A stretch of 64,000 bases of DNA from Mucilaginibacter sp. cycad4. GTDB lineage: Bacteria; Bacteroidota; Bacteroidia; Sphingobacteriales; Sphingobacteriaceae. Position 1 is the stretch's first letter; each line of letters starts with the position of its first letter. The notes below the pieces were generated by a model. It was not told where the DNA came from. It was given only the letters and a program-made list of their open reading frames with translations, and made no database searches. The translations under genes were made by a program, and so were the position numbers. This document shows positions 34,647 to 42,373 of the stretch, piece by piece. The stretch spans positions 6,572,001 to 6,636,000 of the forward strand of contig NZ_CP139559.1 of assembly GCF_034263275.1 (NCBI RefSeq). The letters are read 5' to 3'.

Positions 34647-35210
34647 ATGATTGAGGTTGGCAATGTATTACTGCACGAGGATGTAGTAAAAGAAAATTTT
34701 GTATGTAATTTAAATAAATGCAAAGGTGCCTGCTGTCTTGAAGGTGATTCGGGCGCGCCACTTAATGCCGATGAACTTGATATCCTGAAAGAGATCTACC
34801 CCAAGGTAAAACCTTATCTTACCGCAAAAGGGATCAAAACCATTGAAAAGGACGGTGTGTATGTTACCGATTTTGAAGGCGATTATACCACGCCCTGTGT
34901 TGATACCAACAAAGAATGCGCCTATGTAATATGGGAAAACGGCATTACTAAATGTGGAATTGAAAAAGCTTATGAGGAAGGTGCCGTTAATTGGAAAAAA
35001 CCCATCTCATGCCATTTATATCCTATCCGCATAACATCTTATCCCGAGTTTGATGTTTTAAATTATGATCGATGGAATATCTGCAGCCCTGCATGTTCAT
35101 TTGGGGACGAGTTAAAAGTACGTGTCCATGAGTTTTTGAAGGGCCCGCTCATCCGCAAATACGGCGCCGACTGGTATCGGGAACTGGAAGATACCGTAGC
35201 CGGGATCTAA
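34647..35210 (+). CDS. DUF3109 family cysteine-rich protein
   Basis: A 187-residue cytosolic protein. Conserved cysteines appear in FVCNLNKCKGACC, TPCVDTNKECAYV, TKCGIEKA, ISCHLYPIR and ICSPACSFG, a set resembling metal-chelating YkgJ-like clusters. DUF3109 is common in Bacteroidota; role unknown. It is co-transcribed with the DUF3108 gene. Confidence 0.9.
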   Translation: MIEVGNVLLHEDVVKENFVCNLNKCKGACCLEGDSGAPLNADELDILKEIYPKVKPYLTAKGIKTIEKDGVYVTDFEGDYTTPCVDTNKECAYVIWENGITKCGIEKAYEEGAVNWKKPISCHLYPIRITSYPEFDVLNYDRWNICSPACSFGDELKVRVHEFLKGPLIRKYGADWYRELEDTVAGI

Positions 35211-35321
35211 TTTTCAAACAGCCGTCTTTACCTATTTTGCCGGTTATTTAATAGTAGCGTAAACATAGTTGGCGCCTATATGTTGAGCGTTATGGAAGTA
35301 ATTACAATAAAATTGGATATT

Positions 35322-35336
35322 ATTGTACTGTACAAT
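35322..35336. promoter_or_regulatory. 15-bp perfect palindrome upstream of gmd
   Basis: ATTGTAC-T-GTACAAT is a perfect odd palindrome 20 bases before the gmd start. It could be an operator for an unidentified dimeric regulator. No promoter box is recognisable around it. Confidence 0.4.
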
Positions 35337-35355
35337 TTATGTACGCGGATTATTA

Positions 35356-36492
35356 ATGAAAAAGGCTTTAATAACAGGAATAACGGGTCAGGATGGCGCT
35401 TATTTAGCAGAGTTTTTGCTGAATAAAGGTTATGAGGTACATGGGGTTAAACGCCGTTCATCATTATTAAATACCGACAGGATAGATCATTTATACCATG
35501 ATCCACATGATACTGGCGCTAAATTCAGCCTGCATTATGGCGATCTCACCGATTCAACTAACCTCATCAGGCTAATCCAGGAAGTTCAGCCCGATGAAAT
35601 TTATAACCTGGCGGCTCAAAGCCATGTAAAAGTGAGCTTTGAAACACCCGAGTATACAGCCAATGCTGATGGGGTTGGTGTGCTGCGCATCCTTGAGGCA
35701 GTAAGGCTTCTTGATCTAACCCAAAAAACACGCATCTATCAGGCCTCCACATCCGAGCTTTATGGTTTGGTCCAGGCGGTGCCGCAAAGTGAAACTACAC
35801 CATTTTATCCTCGCTCACCTTATGCTGTTGCAAAACTATATGGCTACTGGATTGTAGTTAATTATCGCGAAGCCTATGGTATGTATGCTTGCAACGGGAT
35901 TTTGTTTAACCATGAAAGTCCGGTAAGGGGCGAAACTTTTGTTACCCGGAAAATTACCCGGGCAACATCAAAAATAGCCCTGGGCTCGCAAAACTGTTTG
36001 TATGTAGGTAATCTTTCGGCTCAGCGCGATTGGGGGCATGCCAAAGATTATATTGAGGCAATGTGGCTGATGCTGCAGCAGGAAACCGCCGAAGACTTTG
36101 TAATAGCAACCGGTGTAACCACTACCGTGCGCGATTTTATCAGGATGGCGTTCATGGAGCTGGGTATCGAAGTTGAATTTAGCGGGAAGGATGAGAACGA
36201 GCGCGGAGTGATCATTGATATTGATGAGGAAAGGGCCATTGTGCTTGGATTGAACCTGGAGGCTTTGAGGTTTGGGCAAACGGTTGTAAAGGTTGATCCC
36301 CGGTATTTCAGGCCGACAGAGGTTGATCTGTTAATTGGAGATGCGACCAAAGCGTATACTAAACTGGGCTGGAAACCAAAATACGACCTGCAGGCACTGG
36401 TGACTGATATGGTACTCGCAGATCTGCACCTGGTAAAAAAAGACGAATACCTGAAAAAAGGCGGGTTTAACACACTTAATTATTTTGAATAA
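35356..36492 (+). CDS. gmd: GDP-mannose 4,6-dehydratase
   Basis: A 378-residue short-chain dehydrogenase that converts GDP-mannose to GDP-4-keto-6-deoxymannose, the precursor of GDP-fucose and related sugars. The NAD(P) loop is TGITGQDGAYLAEFLL, the catalytic motif is ASTSELYG...YAVAKLYGYW (Thr/Ser, Tyr, Lys), and ILFNHESPVRGETFVTRKI is the signature region (usually SPRRG; one Arg is Val here). I start at the ATG at 35356, since the family begins KKALITGITGQDG; the TTG-type extension overlaps the palindrome at 35322-35336. No fucose synthase is in the window. Confidence 0.96.
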   Translation: MKKALITGITGQDGAYLAEFLLNKGYEVHGVKRRSSLLNTDRIDHLYHDPHDTGAKFSLHYGDLTDSTNLIRLIQEVQPDEIYNLAAQSHVKVSFETPEYTANADGVGVLRILEAVRLLDLTQKTRIYQASTSELYGLVQAVPQSETTPFYPRSPYAVAKLYGYWIVVNYREAYGMYACNGILFNHESPVRGETFVTRKITRATSKIALGSQNCLYVGNLSAQRDWGHAKDYIEAMWLMLQQETAEDFVIATGVTTTVRDFIRMAFMELGIEVEFSGKDENERGVIIDIDEERAIVLGLNLEALRFGQTVVKVDPRYFRPTEVDLLIGDATKAYTKLGWKPKYDLQALVTDMVLADLHLVKKDEYLKKGGFNTLNYFE

Positions 36493-36519
36493 CCAAGGAT
36501 AAAACCATATAAACCATAT

Positions 36520-38106
36520 ATGAAGAGAATATTTACAAGCATTATTTTACTGCTTTTGATAAGCGGGCTTGCGAAGGCACAGTCGATATATCAACCTTAC
36601 AATTACCAGTTTTACCAGAAACTAAATGAGGATGTTTATTCTACCAAAACAAGGGTGCATAGTTCATTAAGGCCATTTATGGTTGATGATTCACTTTTGA
36701 AAGTTCGCTATGATTCGTTGATGAACTTAAACGATCTAAAAGGGCGTTTTTTTAACGAGCATCAAATTGATGTTAAAAGCAGCAACTCCACCTTCTATGC
36801 CGATCTGTTGCCCGACTTTAATCTGAGCCGAGATTTCTCCGGCAAAAAGAATACCAATTTTGGTACGCTTGGGATCCAGCTGGGCGGTACTTTTGGTAAA
36901 AACTTTTCATATAATGTGGCTGGTTATGAAAACCGCGCGGTATTACCTGATTATTTACAGACCTACGTTAACCAGGTTGGCATAGCCCCGGGGCAGGCAT
37001 ATGCTGGTATTTACGGTAATGAATACCGCTGGTCATATATCACAGCTAATGTTTCTTATACACCGATAAAGTTTTTGAATATCAGCGCGGGCCGCGATAA
37101 AACTTTTGTTGGCGATGGCTACCGGTCGTTATTATTATCTGATTATGCGTCACCCTACCCATTTTTTAAATTAACGGCTACACTGGGCAATGTGCGTTAT
37201 ATGGCAATGTGGACTTATTTTGATGACCCGCTTTCGGTAAAAGTAGATAATGGGGACAGGAAAAAATTTGGCGTATTTCACTATTTAGACTGGAACGTAT
37301 CCAACAGGTTATCGCTCGGCTTCTTTGATGCAGTAGTATGGGCAGCGAAAGATGATTTGGGCCATAAACGCGGGTTTGATTTTACTTACATCAACCCGGT
37401 GATATTTTTAAGGCCGGTTGAAGCTTCAAATGGTTCACCCGATAACGCTTTGATAGGGTTTACTGCTAAGTATAAGTTAACAGATGGCATTACCGCTTAT
37501 GGCCAGTTTGCACTTGACGAATTTGAGTCTTCAAGCTTCTTTTCAAGTAAAGGGAGCTCACGTAATAAATACGGGTTTCAATTGGGTATAAGAGGTGCAA
37601 ACCTGTTTAATGTTAAAGGCTTAAACTATTTGCTTGAAACAAACAATGTTAAGCCATATACCTATTCAGAACGTTCATCGGTAATCAATTATACCGAAAA
37701 TGGTGAGCCAATAGGACATCCCTGGGGCGCTAATTTCCGTGAAGTGGTTGGCTTGCTTAATTATTCATACAAAAGATTTGATTTTTCAGGCGAACTCGAC
37801 TATGGGCATTATGGGCTTGATGTTAATGGCTTGAACTATGGTAAAGACCCTTTTCAGGGTTATCGCGATCCGGCAAGGCTATATGGCAACTACACAGGGC
37901 AGGGGCTAACCACCAACATGGTTTACCTGGAAGGTAAAGTAGCATATTTAATTAATCCTAAATATAACTTGAGGTTTGAGCTTGGCGGCCTGGTACGCCG
38001 CGATAAGAACAGCCAGTTTAATGATAAAACATCCATGCTGACTTTTGGTATCCGCAGCTCATTCCGTAGTATTTATAACGACCTGGCGAGCTATAAAGCG
38101 CATTGA
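36520..38106 (+). CDS. Outer-membrane beta-barrel, Wzi/RemB-like
   Basis: A 528-residue protein with a signal peptide (MKRIFTSIILLLLISGLAKAQ). Many alternating beta segments and the motif SAGRDKTFVGDGYRSLLLSDYASPYPFFKL resemble the capsule assembly Wzi family and the Bacteroidota proteins annotated as gliding motility RemB. It follows gmd by 27 bases, so a role in surface polysaccharide attachment would fit; this is inference. The C-terminus is not aromatic, so barrel closure is uncertain. Confidence 0.72.
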   Translation: MKRIFTSIILLLLISGLAKAQSIYQPYNYQFYQKLNEDVYSTKTRVHSSLRPFMVDDSLLKVRYDSLMNLNDLKGRFFNEHQIDVKSSNSTFYADLLPDFNLSRDFSGKKNTNFGTLGIQLGGTFGKNFSYNVAGYENRAVLPDYLQTYVNQVGIAPGQAYAGIYGNEYRWSYITANVSYTPIKFLNISAGRDKTFVGDGYRSLLLSDYASPYPFFKLTATLGNVRYMAMWTYFDDPLSVKVDNGDRKKFGVFHYLDWNVSNRLSLGFFDAVVWAAKDDLGHKRGFDFTYINPVIFLRPVEASNGSPDNALIGFTAKYKLTDGITAYGQFALDEFESSSFFSSKGSSRNKYGFQLGIRGANLFNVKGLNYLLETNNVKPYTYSERSSVINYTENGEPIGHPWGANFREVVGLLNYSYKRFDFSGELDYGHYGLDVNGLNYGKDPFQGYRDPARLYGNYTGQGLTTNMVYLEGKVAYLINPKYNLRFELGGLVRRDKNSQFNDKTSMLTFGIRSSFRSIYNDLASYKAH

Positions 38107-38151
38107 TGATATAATCAATCTTATACCTGTAAGAATGAATTTTACTTTTAG

Positions 38152-38159
38152 TATATTTG
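38152..38159 (+). promoter_or_regulatory. -7 box of the toxin-antitoxin operon
   Basis: TATATTTG matches TAnnTTTG and is 3 bases before the antitoxin ATG at 38163, which points to a leaderless transcript. Confidence 0.5.
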
Positions 38160-38162
38160 GGT

Positions 38163-38381
38163 ATGATCAGGACAGTGGTGAAGCCAAGTAATCGTAACAT
38201 ATCAATTAATTTACCGGAAGAATTTGTTGGTAAACAAGTGGAGGTTATTGCTTTTACCATTGAAGAAGCCGATAGCGCTACCGAGAGTATGGACAATATC
38301 ACAACTCATTTTGCTACCGAAGCAGTTTTAGCTAAAAGTTGGTTAACAACAGCAGAAGATGAGGCATGGCAGGATTTGTAA
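38163..38381 (+). CDS. Antitoxin of a MazF/PemK-type module
   Basis: A 72-residue protein. The N-terminal half (MIRTVVKPSNRNISINLPEEFVGKQVEVIAF) looks like an AbrB/MazE-like or DUF2281-like strand-rich DNA-binding part; the C-terminal half is acidic and probably binds the toxin (AEDEAWQDL at the end). I use the ATG at 38163 rather than the TTG at 38157, which is part of the promoter. It overlaps the toxin gene by 16 bp, a common TA layout. Confidence 0.8.
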   Translation: MIRTVVKPSNRNISINLPEEFVGKQVEVIAFTIEEADSATESMDNITTHFATEAVLAKSWLTTAEDEAWQDL

Positions 38382-38695
38382 AGGGAGATATTGTAGTTAT
38401 TCCATTTCCTTTTTCTGACTTATCTGGTAGTAAGAAGAGGCCCGCTTTGGTGTTAGCCCACTTACAAGGCGATGACATTATATTATGCCAGATAACGAGT
38501 CAGCAAAGCAAAGATATGTATGCTATTGCTATTGATCAGACTGACTTTGCAAGCGGATCTTTGCCGGTGGCCTCAAATATTCGCCCATCACGTATTTTTA
38601 CTGCTGATAAAAAAATAATCATACGCACAGTCGGAACATTAAAACGAACAAGCTTCACGAAAGTTTCAAGTGCGCTTATCAAGCTTTTAACATAA
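38366..38695 (+). CDS. MazF/PemK family toxin (endoribonuclease)
   Basis: A 109-residue protein. The start GDIVVIPFPFSDLSGSKKRPALVL is the PemK/MazF pattern, with the conserved Lys-Arg-Pro. The ending PVASNIRPSRIFTADKKIIIRTVGTL is the usual second half with the catalytic Ser/Thr region. MazF toxins cleave mRNA in the absence of antitoxin. It is convergent with alkB with only 19 bases between stop codons. Confidence 0.88.
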   Translation: MAGFVKGDIVVIPFPFSDLSGSKKRPALVLAHLQGDDIILCQITSQQSKDMYAIAIDQTDFASGSLPVASNIRPSRIFTADKKIIIRTVGTLKRTSFTKVSSALIKLLT

Positions 38696-38714
38696 ATAAA
38701 ATAAGCTTGCTTAA

Positions 38715-39242
38715 CTACTGGCCCAGGTTATTCCTAATTTTTCGAAATGTTAGGCTTATTCTCCCGTTCTCAGTATCCGATGGAGGTATGGTGTGTTGCC
38801 ATTGCGTTTGAACTTCTTGTGTCATATATATCAGGCTACCTGGAGTAAGCTTATAATTCACAAATTCATCCTTATTTTCGATATTCCGGAACCTTAATGT
38901 ACGGGGCTCGCCGACAGAAACAATTGCGACTCCGGTGTCAGGATACAAAATATCTGTTTGGTCGGAGTGGAAACCCATTTTAGCCCTGCCATCTAAATAA
39001 TAATTGATAAGACAGTTATTTGCCGTGAAATTAATGATAGGAGCTAATTTACTGATTATAACCTCTAATTGGGGCAGCAACGGTTTGTAAGGATAACTTA
39101 TTTGCGAATAGTTATAAGCCTCTCCATAACTGGCCGTTTTACGCGCAGCCATTCGTTCATCCCAGTAGGTGTTTACAGTTAGAAAATCGAATAATTCGAT
39201 AGGCTCTTTAATGAAATTTTCAACATAAAGTATCCCGTTCAT
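38715..39242 (-). CDS. alkB: AlkB family alpha-ketoglutarate-dependent dioxygenase
   Basis: A 175-residue Fe(II)/2-oxoglutarate oxygenase that repairs alkylated bases. The iron ligands are in MGFHSDQTD (His, Asp) and the distal His in QWQHTIPP; RISLTFRKI provides the arginines that bind 2-oxoglutarate. NNCLINYYLDGRAKMG is the usual substrate segment. It is separated from dxs by 50 bases in the same orientation. Confidence 0.92.
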   Translation of the reverse strand: MNGILYVENFIKEPIELFDFLTVNTYWDERMAARKTASYGEAYNYSQISYPYKPLLPQLEVIISKLAPIINFTANNCLINYYLDGRAKMGFHSDQTDILYPDTGVAIVSVGEPRTLRFRNIENKDEFVNYKLTPGSLIYMTQEVQTQWQHTIPPSDTENGRISLTFRKIRNNLGQ

Positions 39243-39292
39243 CTATCGAAAAATGATTTAATGGTAAATTTGTTTGTACTGTGAATGAACGT

Positions 39293-41230
39293 TTATGATG
39301 CTATCGTATTTACATTCCGCTTTTCGGCCATGTTGCGTACCTGTTGTGCTATGGCATTGGCATCGAAACCACATTCGGCCCAAAGCTCGGGTTGGTCGCC
39401 ATGTTCAATGAACTTGTCAGGAATACCTAAGCGTTTTACCTGGATATTTGTGTAGCCGTTATCAATCATAAATTCAAGTACCGCGCTGCCCATGCCGCCT
39501 TCTATGCAGCCGTCCTCAACGGTAATTACTTTATTAAACTTTTGGAATACGTCATGCAGTAAAGCCTCATCAAGCGGCTTTACAAAACGCAAATCGTAAT
39601 GTGCCGGATTATAACCTTCGGCATTAAGGTCGGCAGTAGCTTTAACAACTTCGTTGCCGATAGCGCCAATAGACAGGATAGCCACATCGTCGCCATCGCA
39701 AACCTTACGGCCTTTGCCTACGGGGATAGCTTTGAACGGGCGCTGCCAGTCAACCATAACACCGTTACCGCGTGGGTACCTGATTACAAACGGCCCCATG
39801 TTTTGCTGCTGGGCAGTATACATCAGGTTGCGCAGCTCTTCCTCATTCATTGGTGCCGATACCACCATATTGGGGATACAACGCATAAAGGCCAGGTCAT
39901 AAGCCCCATGATGTGTAGCTCCGTCGGCTCCGGCAAAACCGGCACGATCAAGGCAAAATACTACGTTGAGCTTTTGTATGGCAACATCATGGACCACCTG
40001 GTCATAAGCCCGCTGCATAAAGCTGGAGTAAATGTTACAGAACGGAACAAGTCCCTGAGTGGCTAAGCCTGCGGAGAAAGTTACCGCATGCTGTTCGGCA
40101 ATACCCACGTCAAACGCGCGGTTTGGCATGGCTTTCATCATCAGGTTTAATGAACAGCCTGATGGCATAGCCGGCGTAATCCCCATGATCTTAGGGTTTT
40201 GCTCGGCCAGTTCAATTATGCTATGCCCAAACACATCCTGATATTTAGGAGGTTGTGGCTTATCGTATTTGGCTTTTTTTATCTCGCCGGTAATTTTATC
40301 AAACAAACCCGGGGCATGCCACTTGGTCTGGTCTTTTTCGGCTAAAGCATATCCTTTACCTTTTACCGTGATGCAATGCAGTAATTTAGGGCCTGGGATA
40401 TCACGCAGGTCCTTCAATACTTTTACCAGGTGGTTTACATCATGCCCGTCAATAGGGCCAAAGTACCTGAACTTAAGCGCTTCAAAAAAGTTGCTGCGTT
40501 TAAGCAGGGTTCCTTTAATGCTTTTTTCAAGCTTTTGGGCTATTTTAAATGCATCCGGGCCAATTGACGACAGTTTGGCAAGTACATGTGCAATATCATC
40601 CCTGAAACGGTTATACGGTTTTGAGGTGGTGATATCGGTTAAATATTCTTTCAATGCACCAACGTTGGGATCAATAGACATGTTATTGTCATTGAGGATT
40701 ACCAATAAGTTGGAGTTTTCGATACCGGCATGGTTCAGGGCTTCAAAAGCCATACCCGCGGTCATGGCCCCATCGCCAATAACGGCTACGTGCTGCCTGT
40801 CTGTTTCTCCTTTATAATGGGAAGCAACCGCCATGCCCAGCGCGGCTGATATCGAGGTTGATGAGTGGCCTACGCCAAAAGTATCATATTCACTTTCTGA
40901 ACGTTTTGGGAAGCCGCTGATACCGCCGTGGATGCGGTTGGTATGAAACTCGTCACGGCGGCCGGTAAGTATTTTATGTCCGTAAGCCTGGTGGCCAACG
41001 TCCCAAACCAACTGGTCGTAAGGTGTATTAAGCACATATTGTAGGGCTACGGTGAGTTCAACCACACCCAGGCTGGCGGCAAAATGGCCGCCGTTAACTG
41101 ATACTACGTCAATAATATACTGGCGTAATTCCTTGCATACCTGTTCAAGCTCGTTTTCATTAAGTAGCTTTAAATCAGATGGATAATTTATTTTTTGTAA
41201 TAAATTCCCGGCCGGTACCTGCATTGACAT
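39293..41230 (-). CDS. dxs: 1-deoxy-D-xylulose-5-phosphate synthase
   Basis: A 645-residue thiamine diphosphate enzyme, first step of the MEP isoprenoid pathway (pyruvate plus glyceraldehyde-3-phosphate). The ThDP/Mg motif is GDGAMTAGMAFEALNHAG ... NDNNMSI, the substrate His is in VWDVGHQAYGHKIL, and the transketolase C-terminal part has DVGIAEQHAVTFSAGLA with the catalytic Glu. Length is normal. Start codon ATG 41230 in MSMQVPAGNLLQ. Confidence 0.97.
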   Translation of the reverse strand: MSMQVPAGNLLQKINYPSDLKLLNENELEQVCKELRQYIIDVVSVNGGHFAASLGVVELTVALQYVLNTPYDQLVWDVGHQAYGHKILTGRRDEFHTNRIHGGISGFPKRSESEYDTFGVGHSSTSISAALGMAVASHYKGETDRQHVAVIGDGAMTAGMAFEALNHAGIENSNLLVILNDNNMSIDPNVGALKEYLTDITTSKPYNRFRDDIAHVLAKLSSIGPDAFKIAQKLEKSIKGTLLKRSNFFEALKFRYFGPIDGHDVNHLVKVLKDLRDIPGPKLLHCITVKGKGYALAEKDQTKWHAPGLFDKITGEIKKAKYDKPQPPKYQDVFGHSIIELAEQNPKIMGITPAMPSGCSLNLMMKAMPNRAFDVGIAEQHAVTFSAGLATQGLVPFCNIYSSFMQRAYDQVVHDVAIQKLNVVFCLDRAGFAGADGATHHGAYDLAFMRCIPNMVVSAPMNEEELRNLMYTAQQQNMGPFVIRYPRGNGVMVDWQRPFKAIPVGKGRKVCDGDDVAILSIGAIGNEVVKATADLNAEGYNPAHYDLRFVKPLDEALLHDVFQKFNKVITVEDGCIEGGMGSAVLEFMIDNGYTNIQVKRLGIPDKFIEHGDQPELWAECGFDANAIAQQVRNMAEKRNVNTIAS

Positions 41231-41445
41231 TCGTAAGGATATTTAACCTGCAAAATAAGGTAATTATTGTTAAAGTAAGGGTATATAAAGATATTAAATT
41301 ACTTAACAAACAAGATATGCCAAACAAAATGACAAGCTAAGGCATATTATAATGGCACATAAAAACATCGAATTGTTTGTTTTTAATTCTGAAAGCCTGT
41401 GTTTTGCAGCTTAATTCTTGCTGTGTTGAATCCGGCCGAAATGTT

Positions 41446-41453
41446 TATTTTTG
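41446..41453 (+). promoter_or_regulatory. -7 box of scpA
   Basis: TATTTTTG fits TAnnTTTG and is 10 bases before the scpA ATG, so the leader is very short or absent. The rest of the 233-base gap between dxs and scpA shows no other feature. Confidence 0.45.
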
Positions 41454-41463
41454 ACCGGATTTT

Positions 41464-42225
41464 ATGACCGACGATAGTTTTGCCATTAGGTTACCCCAGT
41501 TTGAAGGCCCGTTTGACCTGCTGCTGTTTTTCATTGAACGCGATGAGCTGGATATCCACGATATCCCGATAGCAAAAATTGCCGATGATTTTTTGAACTA
41601 CCTGCACCAGATGTCGAGCCTCAATATGGAAATTGCCAGCGAATTTATTTTCGTGGCGGCAACACTTATGCGTATTAAGGCCAAAATGCTGTTGCCGCGC
41701 TATGGCACCGAGGAAGCAGGCGATGATCCTGATACCAAAGAAAACCTGATCAGGAAACTTATTGAATACAAAAAATTCAAGGAGGTGTGTGAAGAGATAA
41801 GGCCGATGGAGGAAGAGCGTTTTAAACAGGAAAAGCGGGGTAATATCAAACATGACCTTGAGCAGGTTGAAAAAGTGGCTGTCCCCGGCGAAGAATTATC
41901 TGAGCTAACCCTTTATCGCCTCATGGTTGTTTATGAGCGAATGGTCCGCAATTTCAGCAGGCGCAGCGAGGAAGTAAAGCATACAGTAGTACAATATCCT
42001 TACACCATCGAAAAACAAAAAAAAGCGGTTGCCGATCTGCTCAGGATCAATAAAATGCTCGATTTTAAAGCCATCGCCAAAGAATCTGAAAACAAGGTTC
42101 ATTTTGTATATAACTTTTTGGCCGTGCTTGAAATGCTGCAGCAGGACCTGATAGATATCCAGATAGGATTGGGGTATAATAACTTTTGGATCTCGCCGAA
42201 GGCAGATATTACGGCAGAAAGCTAA
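41464..42225 (+). CDS. scpA: Segregation and condensation protein A
   Basis: A 253-residue kleisin that bridges SMC heads in chromosome condensation. The N-terminal domain IRLPQFEGPFDLLLFFIERDELDIHDIPIAKIADDFL is split here as the family signature, and the C-terminal winged helix contains VHFVYNFLAVLEMLQQDLIDIQ. No scpB is in the window. It is divergent from dxs. Confidence 0.93.
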   Translation: MTDDSFAIRLPQFEGPFDLLLFFIERDELDIHDIPIAKIADDFLNYLHQMSSLNMEIASEFIFVAATLMRIKAKMLLPRYGTEEAGDDPDTKENLIRKLIEYKKFKEVCEEIRPMEEERFKQEKRGNIKHDLEQVEKVAVPGEELSELTLYRLMVVYERMVRNFSRRSEEVKHTVVQYPYTIEKQKKAVADLLRINKMLDFKAIAKESENKVHFVYNFLAVLEMLQQDLIDIQIGLGYNNFWISPKADITAES

Positions 42226-42373
42226 AGGCCGAAAGCCCAGCGTTTTTCGAGGATACATTAAAAGTTTTAAACCTTTGGTTGTGGGTTTTCAGTCAATAAA
42301 GATATAGTAAGTTGCAAACTCGTTTTTGCAAAAAAGAATTATCTTTAAAACTTTAAACTATTGCACCTGAACC

